DNA from: Thermomicrobiales bacterium | Lineage (GTDB): Bacteria > Chloroflexota > Chloroflexia > Thermomicrobiales > UBA6265 | Assembly: GCA_020432165.1 (NCBI GenBank) | Contig: JAGQGU010000006.1 | Span: forward strand, 1-64,000 | Length of the DNA: 64,000 nt | Reading direction: 5' to 3' | Shown: piece after piece, positions 44,316 through 53,675 of the stretch | Layout: each line of letters starts with the position of its first letter | Numbering within the stretch: position 1 is the stretch's first letter | Notes under the pieces: generated by a model | Told to the model about the DNA's origin: nothing | The model's database searches: none | Seen by the model: the letters and a program-made list of their open reading frames with translations, nothing else | Translations under genes and position numbers: made by a program

Positions 44316-44900
44316 ATGGGATTCCAAGGGGTGCCGTTGGTGAAGACGGCGAACAAGAAAGACATAAGCGAGTTTGCGGCCCAGATAGCGGATCAACTCG
44401 ATTGCTATCCGGGCCGCGTTTTCGCCCCCATCGACTTACCGAGACTTCTTGAGATTCGTGCTCACCAAGTTTTCGGACTCAACGTCGAGATTCAAGACCT
44501 TGATCCATCAGTTGAAGGGATAACCATTCCCGGAGAGCCCGCAACTTTGGTCTTCTCAAGTAAGATGTACGATAGACTCACAGACTACGCAAATGGTAGA
44601 GATCGCTTTACTGCGGCCCATGAGTTTGGCCATGTGACCATGCATGCGCCTCAGCTTAGCCGAGAGTATCGATCATACAATCAGCGATCATCTCGGTTGT
44701 ACCGACGTTCTGACATTCCATGGGTTCGAGACCCCGAGTGGCAGGCGAATAAGTTCGCGACATATCTCCTGATGCCTGCATGGGCTGTCAGAGAAGTCGT
44801 ATTAACCACTGGCCCTAATGCGGGTGTCTTGGCCGACATATTCCAAGTGTCACTACAAGCCATGGGGTACCGCTTAGAGGAACTCGGCATTCCGAGTTAA
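44316..44900 (+). CDS. ImmA/IrrE metallo-endopeptidase (COG2856)
   Basis: A 194-residue protein with the zinc-protease motif HEFGH at residues 102-106 and a downstream Glu in QANKFATYLLMPAW. ImmA/IrrE peptidases cleave the paired XRE repressor when DNA damage or another signal is sensed, and so switch on the module. GGGAAGGG precedes ATG 44316. It is followed by a hairpin. The target is presumably the adjacent XRE protein. Confidence 0.85.
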   Translation: MGFQGVPLVKTANKKDISEFAAQIADQLDCYPGRVFAPIDLPRLLEIRAHQVFGLNVEIQDLDPSVEGITIPGEPATLVFSSKMYDRLTDYANGRDRFTAAHEFGHVTMHAPQLSREYRSYNQRSSRLYRRSDIPWVRDPEWQANKFATYLLMPAWAVREVVLTTGPNAGVLADIFQVSLQAMGYRLEELGIPS

Positions 44901-44906
44901 GCGAAT

Positions 44907-44930
44907 CGATCTCGGCTGGAACCGAGATCG
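44907..44930. terminator. Hairpin after the ImmA/IrrE gene
   Basis: CGATCTCGG and CCGAGATCG form a perfect 9-bp stem with a 6-nt loop, 7 bp after the stop. Only a few T follow, so termination is plausible but not certain. Confidence 0.55.
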
Positions 44931-45037
44931 TCGCTCACGATTGCCGTGGCAATCAATGATAAGGGCGTTTACACCCACATCATAGAGCGATAACTGAATT
45001 TGCGCAACTTGGATTGCCCCAGAGGAGGTGATTCAAG

Positions 45038-45166
45038 ATGGAAAAGATTGAAGTTCCGCCGGGTTACCGGCTCATCTTTCGAGCGTCCAAGACGCTCAAG
45101 GATGGGACCAAGATCTACGCTCGCGACTACGGTCTGAGAGGGTTCCCGATCCTTATCAAGCTTTAG
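45038..45166 (+). CDS. Small basic hypothetical protein, 42 residues
   Basis: GAGGAGGTGA lies 8 nt before ATG 45038. The 42-residue product starts MEKIEVPPGYRLIF and has KTLKDGTKIYARDYGLRGFP. This looks like a family of small conserved proteins of unknown function that I have seen in mobile-element settings. It follows the XRE/ImmA pair on the same strand and could be part of the same module. The role is unknown. Confidence 0.6.
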   Translation: MEKIEVPPGYRLIFRASKTLKDGTKIYARDYGLRGFPILIKL

Positions 45167-45270
45167 TCGGAACCGGAAGCAGGGGGGCCACGGACCCGCT
45201 GCTGGCCGAAGGCTTAATGACGTTTCGTCAGGGAAATTAGCGACTGTTCAGGGGCCGCCATCTCCTCTGC

Positions 45271-47874
45271 TCAGATTGCCACTCTCACACATGAACCCTG
45301 GCCCAGACTGGTCGCATCCGCCAACATCACCCGCAACCCACGTTCATCGGACTCGAACCCGGCGCCAATGGCTTGTTCGTCGATCTCGACAACCACTCCG
45401 CTACCACCATTAACACCTCGCACCACAATCGATTTCACCTCAATCTCGCCGCCAACCACGCGAATGGTGACATTGCCGGAATCGTCGATCTCATACGTCC
45501 CCCAGGCGGGTGAGGCGAAGAATGGTGCCACCAATCGCTCCTGACCGGTGCGATTACCAACCGTGAGCTCGCCACGGTGTGCGTCCCAACCGAAATCGGT
45601 GGCAGCCAACAATAGCGACCAGGAGCTCATGGCCCGCACATAGTGATCGCCGCACTCGATATCGTTCCAGGGATTCATCCGAATACCATCGTAGCGATTT
45701 CGCACCGCCTGCAAGAGAGTCATGGCCTCCTGCATTTGGCCGGTACTGATCAACAATGCTGCGGCTTCGTACTCGAGACCGGTCCAGACTTCGTCGGAAT
45801 AACGCGTTGGCACCTCGGGGCGTCCCTCGTGTGGCCAGGTGCAATTGATCAGACCACCATCGCTGGGGACGGCAAACCACCGTTCCGGTGTCGGTATCCC
45901 TTCCAGGTTCTCGCGGAAGTTGTAGTGGAAGATGCTCTGCACCGCAGTCCTGAGATGATCCGGATTGAGTGTCGCAGGCAGCTGCAGCACATCGGCCCAC
46001 CATTGCCCCAGCAGATGATCGCTGTGGAGACCGGTTGCCCAGTTCTGCTCGGAGTACTGCTCCAGATCAACCTCCTGGATGTACCACTCGCCTTGCCATA
46101 ATCGCTCCTCCAATACCTCGCCACCCGTCACCGCCATTCTGCGTAGCTGGATCGCACTATCCGGAAGGTTCAGGCGCTCGGCCATATTCGCCGCTGCATG
46201 CAATGCCGATATATAGAGGGTTCCGATGAACGAATTCAGTCCATAAATCGAGATGTCGTACGTGTTTGGCTGTTCTCCCTGGATCGTGCCTTGCTGCTGC
46301 GGATCGTGGTGCTCGCGGATGAATGCGAGTGCGAGCTCCACATGCGGCCAGCAACGCTTCAGCCAATCCAGGTCGCCAAGCGCGCGGAACTCCCGCCACG
46401 TTTTCAGGATCGCTCCGAGTAGTCCATCCAGTGCGGGATTGTCTGGTCCACCAATGACCCGTTCCCAGATGCGAGGGAGGTAGCGGGGGAGTGGCACCCG
46501 ATGCGGCAGATAGCCGCTGGCGTGCTGCTGCAGAAACCACTCGGTATCGCGCATGGTGCGATCAAGTTCCGGATAGAGATGCGCCAGACTCTGCTCGTAG
46601 TTCCAGACATGGGTGCAGTTGAGCGGACAGCTCCCGGTTACCCCTGGCGCATGATGGAGTGTGCTGTAGCCGTTGCAGCCCTCGAATCCATAGAAGTTGC
46701 CATCTTCAGCCCAGAAGCAGGTGGGCGAACGGAGAATGCTCATTTGGGCAGTGACGGTATCAAGCAGCACATCGGGTAGTGTGCTGGAGGTAAACGTCTC
46801 GCAAAAGGCGCTGGTTGCCGCCAATAAACGATCGTGTTCGTGCCACAGATAGGCGGAGACCTCGTCGACCGAGTTCCATACCGTCGCATAATGGGTTCCG
46901 ACCCAGAACTGCGATTTCTCATCCGGCACGCCGAATGTTGGCCACTGATGCCAGTTGATATACCGATTGGGGAAATACCAGGCCAATTGGAAGCTGATGG
47001 TGCGCGTGCCGTGCGGTTCGATTGTGAAAGGCACACCGAGAGCGGCGTTGGTGGTCTCGCCCTTTGCCGTTGTATCCCCGCGATCTATTTCTGGGGCAGG
47101 GGGTAACGTGCCGTAGCCCGCAAATGCCTGCCAGAACGCATCCAGATCACGCCAATCGGCGCAGGCACTCGCCCCGGGAGCATTGGTGCTGAGCAGAAGT
47201 GCGCCATTACCAGCGGCATTCTTCGGCAGAAGGTCGTTCACCATGCGCACAGCGGTGTATCCGCTGCCGAGAACCTCTTCGTTGCGATTGCCACCATAGA
47301 GTGGGCAGTTGGTGCCATCAATCTCCATGATGCCATCCCAGCCAACAGAGTTCTGCATGGTTGCTGCCAGCGTGCCGCGGTAGGTCGCTGTGGTGGGATT
47401 GTGGATGGTGAACGTGAATGTCAGTGCGGGGATACCGGAATCGTCGGCGTTGAACGGAATCATCGGGTTCCACGCGGTCAGGCGGATATCCAGCGGGAGT
47501 TCGCTATCCAGATAAGTGACATTGGCAAACGGATAGGGACCACTGAACTCGGTTGCGGATACACCAGGTAATGTATCCAGAAGCTGTCGGTGCGGTGTCG
47601 GCACCACCGTATCGCTGGATGTTGGCGGTGGGGTCTCGCCAGCATGGTGGTACAGCGCATCGCTCTGCACAACCTTCGCCACTCGCCCTTGTGAACCCTC
47701 AAGAGAGATGGCGAAAAAGCAGTGTGGAACGGTGGCGAGATGGTTGATTTGATGATGAATCTGCCATTGCCGCAACGAACCATCGCCCGCGACAGCGATC
47801 GTACCAGTACCGATGCCCCCGAGTGGCATGGCTACCGCGCGCAGCGACTCCCCGGAGAATGTGCGTGTTGTCAT
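45271..47874 (-). CDS. GH116 beta-glycosidase (GBA2/non-lysosomal glucosylceramidase family)
   Basis: An 867-residue enzyme of GH116 length. MPLGGIGTGTI lies near the start. NCTHVWNYEQS carries the likely nucleophile E427, and NTYDISIYGLNSFIGTLYISAL carries the likely acid/base D540. IECGDHYVRAMSSWSLLLAATDF is the family C-terminal mark. GH116 enzymes cleave beta-glucosides or beta-xylosides. It has no signal peptide, so it should act on imported substrate. It is the last gene of the LacI-linked operon, 27 bp after the kinase gene, with a GAGGAAG RBS. Confidence 0.88.
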   Translation of the reverse strand: MTTRTFSGESLRAVAMPLGGIGTGTIAVAGDGSLRQWQIHHQINHLATVPHCFFAISLEGSQGRVAKVVQSDALYHHAGETPPPTSSDTVVPTPHRQLLDTLPGVSATEFSGPYPFANVTYLDSELPLDIRLTAWNPMIPFNADDSGIPALTFTFTIHNPTTATYRGTLAATMQNSVGWDGIMEIDGTNCPLYGGNRNEEVLGSGYTAVRMVNDLLPKNAAGNGALLLSTNAPGASACADWRDLDAFWQAFAGYGTLPPAPEIDRGDTTAKGETTNAALGVPFTIEPHGTRTISFQLAWYFPNRYINWHQWPTFGVPDEKSQFWVGTHYATVWNSVDEVSAYLWHEHDRLLAATSAFCETFTSSTLPDVLLDTVTAQMSILRSPTCFWAEDGNFYGFEGCNGYSTLHHAPGVTGSCPLNCTHVWNYEQSLAHLYPELDRTMRDTEWFLQQHASGYLPHRVPLPRYLPRIWERVIGGPDNPALDGLLGAILKTWREFRALGDLDWLKRCWPHVELALAFIREHHDPQQQGTIQGEQPNTYDISIYGLNSFIGTLYISALHAAANMAERLNLPDSAIQLRRMAVTGGEVLEERLWQGEWYIQEVDLEQYSEQNWATGLHSDHLLGQWWADVLQLPATLNPDHLRTAVQSIFHYNFRENLEGIPTPERWFAVPSDGGLINCTWPHEGRPEVPTRYSDEVWTGLEYEAAALLISTGQMQEAMTLLQAVRNRYDGIRMNPWNDIECGDHYVRAMSSWSLLLAATDFGWDAHRGELTVGNRTGQERLVAPFFASPAWGTYEIDDSGNVTIRVVGGEIEVKSIVVRGVNGGSGVVVEIDEQAIGAGFESDERGLRVMLADATSLGQGSCVRVAI

Positions 47875-47901
47875 GAAATCTTCCTCGGTGGTGGTTAGCG
47901 G

Positions 47902-49440
47902 TCAGTGTGAATCCATGCCCAGCCGTGCCAGGGTGTGTAAATCGGTCTTGGCGTGCTCGTAGAGGCTGCGATAGACCCCATACATCTCGTCGTAGACCCG
48001 ATGATCCGGGTTCGGTTCAACAATCGTCTTTACTTGCACCCAATCCTGGAAGAGCTTGCTGATATCCGGGATGATGCCGGTCGCGAGACCGGCCAGGAAG
48101 GCATCGCCGTACGATGCACCGATGGTTTGCTGCGGCACAACCTGTGGTACCTGCGCGATATCGGAGACGATCTGCAGCCATGTCAGATTCTGGGCCCCAC
48201 CGCCAACAGCGACGATTCGCTGCGGTCCGGCACCAATCTCTCGCATTGTTTCGACATTGTGACGCACACCGTAACCGGTGCTTTCCAGCACGGAGCGATA
48301 CATATGTGCACGCGTATGGCTGAGGGTGAGTCCGGCGAAAACACCGCGGGCGTTGGGATCGTGAATCGGGGTGCGCTCGCCGGCGAAGAAGGGGAGACAA
48401 AGCAATCCCTCCGAGCCACCAGGAATATCAGCCGCCATCTCCGCGAGAGCTGCATAGGCATTCGGTCCGCCCGCCGCTTCGGCAGCCAGTTCCGGTTGCC
48501 CCAGTTGATCGCGGAACCAGCGTGTGAGTGCACCGGTGGTGCTGAGTCCACCACAGAGATCCCGACTCTCGGGAAAGACGAAGCCGGTGCTCCAGAAACG
48601 CACATCCGGTGTCTCGTGATCGGTGACAAGTGTGAAGAAGACAGTGGTGCCGTACATGACCATCAGATCACCGACATTCACCGCGCCGACACTTACCGCC
48701 TCGGCGGCTGCATCCACAGTGCCAGCGGTCACGGGTGTGCCTGCGGCGAGGCCAGTCTCCCGGGCGGCAGCCTCGGTGATATGACCGGCAATCTCCGTGC
48801 TCCAAAGCAGTTTGGGCAGCTTCTCCAGATCGATGATCGGTTCTGCGAAACGACCATCCCAACTGATATCGCTCATATTCACCAGTGGGTTGTAGTGCGA
48901 TCCTGTGTGCTTGTCGATCACATATTCGCCGGTCAGTTTGTAGATGAGATAGCCACTGGCGGTGAGGATTTTGTGCGCGCGCGCATAGATCTCCGGCTCG
49001 TTTCGCTTCAGCCAGAGAATCTTGGGTCCAATCGCCTGGCTGGTCAGCGCCATGCCCGCGAGTTCCATCATCGCTTCTTCGCCGAAGTGATTGTTGAGCC
49101 AGGTTACTTCTTCCTGCGCACGGGTATCGATGCCATAGAGCACACCCGCACGCAGTGGCCTGCCCTGTTCATCGACCGGTAGCATGCACGGTCCGATGGC
49201 GCTGACTGCGACCGCGCCGATGCGGGCCGTATCGAATCCGGCATCGACAATCGCGCGGCACACCGCCACCACATCCGCCCACCAAACCCCATCGGCATCC
49301 TGCTCGACCCAGCCCGGCTTGGGAAACTCCATCTTGTGCTCCACCACATGCTGGTGCAGCACTTCGCCCGTGGGCGTGGTCAGCACACCCTTGGTGCTGT
49401 AGGAGCCGACATCAATGCCGAGCAGATAGGGTACGGTCAT
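47902..49440 (-). CDS. FGGY-family carbohydrate kinase (xylulokinase-like)
   Basis: A 512-residue sugar kinase. GIDVGSYSTKGVL is the ATP-phosphate motif near the N-terminus. GLAAGTPVTAGTVDAAAEAVSVGAV and GDLMVMYGTTVFF fit the FGGY hinge, and AVGGGAQNLTWLQIVSDI is the C-terminal adenine-site motif. It phosphorylates a ketose or polyol, such as xylulose or fuculose. The next gene upstream encodes a FucI-like isomerase, so the product of that enzyme is the likely substrate. Confidence 0.88.
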   Translation of the reverse strand: MTVPYLLGIDVGSYSTKGVLTTPTGEVLHQHVVEHKMEFPKPGWVEQDADGVWWADVVAVCRAIVDAGFDTARIGAVAVSAIGPCMLPVDEQGRPLRAGVLYGIDTRAQEEVTWLNNHFGEEAMMELAGMALTSQAIGPKILWLKRNEPEIYARAHKILTASGYLIYKLTGEYVIDKHTGSHYNPLVNMSDISWDGRFAEPIIDLEKLPKLLWSTEIAGHITEAAARETGLAAGTPVTAGTVDAAAEAVSVGAVNVGDLMVMYGTTVFFTLVTDHETPDVRFWSTGFVFPESRDLCGGLSTTGALTRWFRDQLGQPELAAEAAGGPNAYAALAEMAADIPGGSEGLLCLPFFAGERTPIHDPNARGVFAGLTLSHTRAHMYRSVLESTGYGVRHNVETMREIGAGPQRIVAVGGGAQNLTWLQIVSDIAQVPQVVPQQTIGASYGDAFLAGLATGIIPDISKLFQDWVQVKTIVEPNPDHRVYDEMYGVYRSLYEHAKTDLHTLARLGMDSH

Positions 49441-49454
49441 GAATGGTGTCTCCG

Positions 49455-51077
49455 TCAGATCAGGCCGTTATCGGTACCGCAAAGGTGAACCGTAATGCCC
49501 ATCTCCTGGGCCATCGCGATCTTCGCGGCCAGGGCTTCGTTGGCGCTCCCAACGCTCGGTGCATAAGCCACCTGAATGTGATTGGCGCGATGTCGCGACA
49601 TCAGGTGATCGCGATCGATGCCATAGAGAATCGCGTTCATCTGCGGCCAGGTCGGGTCGGTTGTCTCCCAGCGCATCTTCACCTGATCCTCGGGCAGCGC
49701 AACGGCGGCTCCGCGACCGATATCCATATGCAGCGCGTCACCTTCGACGAAGACGCGACTCCAGACGATCTCGCCCGGTTTGCTTTCACCCCTGAGCGTT
49801 CCGCCGCCCTTGGCGAAGAACATCGGTGGTTGGCGTTCTACTACTGCACCGCGATATTCGCCCTCGAAGTGATTGGCCGGGCCCGCGCCAGAGATCATGA
49901 AGAGCCAGACAAAGTCGTCCAGCGCCCGCCCGGTGCGATCGTTTCCGGTAACGTGCTCACCCCAACGCACATCGTGCAATGTTGTTTCTGGTGCGAGATC
50001 GAGCGCGGTCCAGATGCGATTGGTGATCAGCGCATCGATAGCTGCACACTCATCGACCTCATTGAAATGGGGAAGTGGTTTGCCCGCGAAGAGCTCCTCG
50101 CCACTTTCAGCGTGATAGACCGGTGGTCTCGCGACGTTGTTCAGCAAGCCCTCCACCAGATCCGATGCCGGCGTGAGATCCTTCAGTCCCTGCTGGTACT
50201 GGATACCGACGGCATCGCAGCCGAAATCGTTGGCCATCCGCACCGCCGCGATATACATGCGTAGTTGATCCAGCACCTGGTCATCTGTGAGATCGTTGAC
50301 CGGATCGTTGCCGGTAACGAAGGTGAGACCAGCATCGTCCAGCCACGATCGCGCGGCCTGAGCGTCGGCTTCACTGACGGTCTGCATGGCAGCGTAGAGC
50401 GCGCTCTGGCTGAGCCGTTCCTTGAAGATCCCGGTGGGGTTCAGCAGGTGATCGGGCACGATCGCATTGAACATGCCCATGCATCCTTCATCGAAGACAC
50501 CGATGATCGCCTTGTTCTGCCGGAGTTCCGCGCCCAGCTTCGCCCCGAGGGAGGCAGGTGCGGTGGGTAGGGTTGGCACATCGTGAACATGGCTGAGATC
50601 GTGTTCGATCTTGCCCGTGGAGAGCCATTCTTGCAGACCATTAAGGAAGAAGTCGTCGGTGAAATCGAGACTCCAGATCGTGCTGAATGCCCTGCCGGCC
50701 TTCACCAACGACCCGTTCAGATTGAGGAGACCCACCAGCCCCGGGAACTTTCCCTCCCAATTGCCAACGGTGAGAATCGGACCACGGTGGCTCAAGAGTC
50801 CTGGCAGCACGTGATGCGTATACTGCCAGCCCGCGATGGCAACCACCAGCGGTGCATCCGGATCGATACCACGGAAGATATTCATCCCCATCTTCTGGCT
50901 GGTCACCAGTCCGTGGCCAAGGGATTCATTAACCGGAAATGCGCGTGTGACATCCGCGCCCAGCCCAACTGCAGCCTGGGTGAAATCATGTTCCAATACT
51001 GCCTGCATGGGCCAGGTAGCAGCGTTGGCAGCTGGACGGGAATCGCCGCTGCAGACGAGTGTGACCGCAATCGACAT
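49455..51077 (-). CDS. L-fucose/L-arabinose isomerase-like protein
   Basis: A 540-residue protein with the FucI/AraA layout. It starts with SIAVTLVCSGD, a middle segment has IIGVFDEGCMGMFNAIVPDHLL (D/E metal candidates), and the C-terminal barrel has HMDIGRGAAVALPEDQVKMRWE and NHIQVAYAP. These enzymes isomerise an aldose to a ketose with Mn2+ or similar. The substrate here is not fixed, and divergence from known members is high. It sits between GH172 and a FGGY kinase, with AGGAGG before ATG 51077. Confidence 0.75.
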   Translation of the reverse strand: MSIAVTLVCSGDSRPAANAATWPMQAVLEHDFTQAAVGLGADVTRAFPVNESLGHGLVTSQKMGMNIFRGIDPDAPLVVAIAGWQYTHHVLPGLLSHRGPILTVGNWEGKFPGLVGLLNLNGSLVKAGRAFSTIWSLDFTDDFFLNGLQEWLSTGKIEHDLSHVHDVPTLPTAPASLGAKLGAELRQNKAIIGVFDEGCMGMFNAIVPDHLLNPTGIFKERLSQSALYAAMQTVSEADAQAARSWLDDAGLTFVTGNDPVNDLTDDQVLDQLRMYIAAVRMANDFGCDAVGIQYQQGLKDLTPASDLVEGLLNNVARPPVYHAESGEELFAGKPLPHFNEVDECAAIDALITNRIWTALDLAPETTLHDVRWGEHVTGNDRTGRALDDFVWLFMISGAGPANHFEGEYRGAVVERQPPMFFAKGGGTLRGESKPGEIVWSRVFVEGDALHMDIGRGAAVALPEDQVKMRWETTDPTWPQMNAILYGIDRDHLMSRHRANHIQVAYAPSVGSANEALAAKIAMAQEMGITVHLCGTDNGLI

Positions 51078-51086
51078 GGCTGCCTC

Positions 51087-52184
51087 CTAGTTCACTTCGA
51101 GATCGTTGGCATCACCGAGCGTCGGATACGATGCGTGTGGTTCGCTCTGATACCAGAAGCTGGTGCTGGCGATATCATCCTGGAGTGGCAGATAGCGCAT
51201 CTGGTTCTCGTACATGCTGCGCCAGCCCAGCGCCTGGATCGTGACACGCAGATCTTCCTTAAAGCGGATGGGATCCTGTACGTGCCAGCGATACATGCCG
51301 AATCGCTGCTGACTCTGGTAGAGACCATCCGGAATAATCACCTGTGGCAGACCGAGATAGGGTGTGCTGAAGGTGCCGTACTGTCCTTGTGGATGCTCGA
51401 AGTTCCAAGCTCCGCCGAAATAGTCCTCGGTGCCGGTGCCAGCGATGGTTGGGAAATCGGTATCGCCATCCATATAGAACTTGATCTCGCCTTCACCCCA
51501 CCAACCGCGGGAGTTCACACCCCAGGCGATATAGGTGCCAACGTAGTGCCCCTGGCCCTTCACACCGTCAAGCAGAGTGTGCACATCCATATATGCCAGC
51601 GGATGGGAACGTCGCCATTGGGCGTGGAAGTAGGCAGCATCTTCCGGTACCTGCGTGAGGGTGTAGTCGACGGAATAATAGAAGCCGTAGCACGTATCTG
51701 GCGTCAGATTCTCAATAGTGATGCGGGCATGTTTGCGGAAGGGCATCTCCCAGTAGCTGTTGAACCCGCCGGCTGGATTGACCGCGATCGGCAGACTCTG
51801 GATATTGCAGCGCTCACACCAGCCGTTGGCGAAGAAATCCCCGAGCGGTGTTTCGACCGATGGTGTCTCCTCTCCATCCCAGTAGATACGAAGCACCAGG
51901 CGACGCCACCAGGTGGGATGCACGGTTAGCCAGATGTGCTGGATCGCACCCGGACCATCGATCTCAGCCATCGTCACCAGCTCATGCGGTTGGATATTGA
52001 TGCTGGGGCTGACTTTCCAGCCCTGGCCCAGTTCCCGTGCCGGAATCGCACCAGTGCCTTCGGTGGCCATGCCGCCCTTGCCCTTTTCGCCGTGGAAATT
52101 CTCCGGGCTAATCGAGCGTGATTCCGCGTCGGAAAGCTGCCAGAGATTGCCGAGGTTCACCCCCAGGCCGTTGAACGATGACAC
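51087..52184 (-). CDS. GH172 family (DUF2961) glycosidase
   Basis: A 365-residue protein with the GH172 beta-jelly-roll pattern: ESRSISPENFHGEKGKGG, GPGAIQHIWLTV, LPIAVNPAGGFNSYWEMPF, GEGEIKFYMDGDTDFPTIAGTGTEDYFGGAW, with E253 in TEDYF as a likely catalytic acid. Known GH172 enzymes act on alpha-D-fructofuranosides or D-arabinofuranosides in glycans. GTG 52184 follows GGAAGGA. It is the first gene of the operon; two LacI-type operators lie upstream. No signal peptide is seen. Confidence 0.85.
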   Translation of the reverse strand: MSSFNGLGVNLGNLWQLSDAESRSISPENFHGEKGKGGMATEGTGAIPARELGQGWKVSPSINIQPHELVTMAEIDGPGAIQHIWLTVHPTWWRRLVLRIYWDGEETPSVETPLGDFFANGWCERCNIQSLPIAVNPAGGFNSYWEMPFRKHARITIENLTPDTCYGFYYSVDYTLTQVPEDAAYFHAQWRRSHPLAYMDVHTLLDGVKGQGHYVGTYIAWGVNSRGWWGEGEIKFYMDGDTDFPTIAGTGTEDYFGGAWNFEHPQGQYGTFSTPYLGLPQVIIPDGLYQSQQRFGMYRWHVQDPIRFKEDLRVTIQALGWRSMYENQMRYLPLQDDIASTSFWYQSEPHASYPTLGDANDLEVN

Positions 52185-52242
52185 CGCTGCTCATCCTTCC
52201 GCTTGCATACACTCCGGGGATACTACCCGCGAGAGATTCCAT

Positions 52243-52258
52243 ATGTAATCGTTTGCAT
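52243..52258. promoter_or_regulatory. LacI-type operator 1
   Basis: ATGTAATCGTTTGCAT fits ATGnAAnCGnTTnCAT. It lies 59 bp upstream of the GH172 start. The second site of this form is 188 bp further out, enough for DNA looping. Confidence 0.65.
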
Positions 52259-52430
52259 ACTGCAGGACATCCCTGCTGGCTGTCAAGAGACAATTGCGCA
52301 TAGTATACCAATTCTTGCCGGAGAGACCGAATCACGCGGAATGCTCTGCTATCGTCGCATCGATCGCAATCTCTCGACGCTACAGGCCTGTTTCAGGAAA
52401 GGGAAGATGGTTGGTGGGATTTGCTCATGG

Positions 52431-52446
52431 ATGTAAACGATTCCAT
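52431..52446. promoter_or_regulatory. LacI-type operator 2
   Basis: ATGTAAACGATTCCAT fits the same ATGnAAnCGnTTnCAT form. It lies between the LacI gene stop and operator 1. Confidence 0.6.
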
Positions 52447-52500
52447 GAGCATGCAGGATTATGGCAGACTACTGCGCCGGGGATGCCCGGCAGGATTAGC

Positions 52501-53487
52501 TCATTCGCCGCACGACTCCCGCACCCGCAGGTCGAACTGATAGACCATTTCTCGCGGCATACTGCGCTCTTTGCGGATGCGGCTCACCAATAGTTCGAAA
52601 GCAACCGTCGCCATTGTCTGCGTGGGTTGCGCCAGTGTCGTCATTGCCGGACTCACGAGTGCGGACCACGGTGGATCGTCGATACCGACCAGGGCGATAT
52701 CTTGGGGCACCTGTATGCCATTCTCCTGAAGCGCCTTAAGTGCACCGATCGCCATGAGATTGTTCCCGACCACCAAACCATCCAGCTCCGGATGCGCGCG
52801 TAGCAGATCACTGGTGGCTTGCTGGGCCAGTTCGAGTCGGAATCCGCCTTGACCGATGATGGGTTCACGGCCGGCGGCGGCGACGGCTTGCTCATAGCCA
52901 CGCAGACGGTCACGACCCGTGCGGATCTCTGAGCGACCGGCAATAAAGCCGATATGTGCGCGACCCCGGCCGATGAGATAGTTCGTCGCCGTCTCGACGG
53001 CGGTGACATTGTCCGCCAGCACAGCATCGGCGCGTTCGTCATCGACTGTGCGGTCGAAGGCGACGATGGGTACACCCAGATCGAGCACGAGGCTGATCGT
53101 GGGATCATCGGCGGCGGCAGGGGCGAGGATAATACCGGTCACCTGCTCAGCGGCGAGCACCTCCAGATATGCCTGCTGTTTCTCCGTGCTTTCATCGGTG
53201 TTACAGAGAATCACGCGATATCCCTGCTCGTAGGCAGCATTCTCGATCGTGCGGACAGCGCGCGTGAAATGCGGATTCTCGATATCAGAAACAATCACGC
53301 CGATCGTTTCGCTCGATTGTTTGCGGAGGCTGCGTGCGACCCTGTTGGGGCGATACCCGAGTTCAGCCACAGCAGCGCGAACCCGATCCCGCACTTCTGG
53401 CGAAACACGGGGATCGTTGTTCAGTACCCGACTAACCGTAGCCGAGGAAACTTTGGCATGTGCGGCGACACTCTTGATATTCGGCAA
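52501..53487 (-). CDS. LacI-family transcriptional repressor
   Basis: A 328-residue protein from TTG 53487, with AGGAG upstream. The HTH is IKSVAAHAKVSSATVSRVLNNDPRVSPEVRDRVRAAVAELGYRPN, followed by a hinge (RSLRKQSSETIGVI). The C-terminal periplasmic-binding-protein-like domain has SDIENPHFTRAVRTIENAAYEQGYRVILCNTDE and LVGIDDPPWSALVSPAMTTLAQP. It should repress the sugar operon that begins with GH172 and release it on binding a sugar. The nearest operators are at 52243 and 52431; a third palindrome (53602) is before its own promoter region. Confidence 0.9.
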   Translation of the reverse strand: MPNIKSVAAHAKVSSATVSRVLNNDPRVSPEVRDRVRAAVAELGYRPNRVARSLRKQSSETIGVIVSDIENPHFTRAVRTIENAAYEQGYRVILCNTDESTEKQQAYLEVLAAEQVTGIILAPAAADDPTISLVLDLGVPIVAFDRTVDDERADAVLADNVTAVETATNYLIGRGRAHIGFIAGRSEIRTGRDRLRGYEQAVAAAGREPIIGQGGFRLELAQQATSDLLRAHPELDGLVVGNNLMAIGALKALQENGIQVPQDIALVGIDDPPWSALVSPAMTTLAQPTQTMATVAFELLVSRIRKERSMPREMVYQFDLRVRESCGE

Positions 53488-53601
53488 GTGTATATTCTCC
53501 TGTAATCGATACCATAGTTGCATGTGGGAAACGTTATCGCAAGCTTGATACCTGCAATCAGGTCGACCCCAGATTGACAGGGACGATCGGCTCCTGATAC
53601 C

Positions 53602-53617
53602 GTGAAATCGATTTCAC
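53602..53617. promoter_or_regulatory. Perfect 16-bp LacI-like palindrome
   Basis: GTGAAATCGATTTCAC is a perfect palindrome with the LacI-family CG centre. It is 59 bp upstream of the DUF4185 gene and 115 bp upstream of the LacI start, and could coordinate both. Confidence 0.6.
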
Positions 53618-53675
53618 ACGACCGACGGGCAGAGTCTTTACTTGAGACCTGCTCTATTCGGACAGGAGGAACCTG

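Noticed and set aside
45218-45230. TGACG-TTT-CGTCA hairpin as terminator of the sugar operon
   Set aside because: Only 5-bp arms and no T-run on the minus strand.
50583-51929. Plus-strand frame across the isomerase and GH172 genes
   Set aside because: Spans two real coupled genes on the other strand; shadow.
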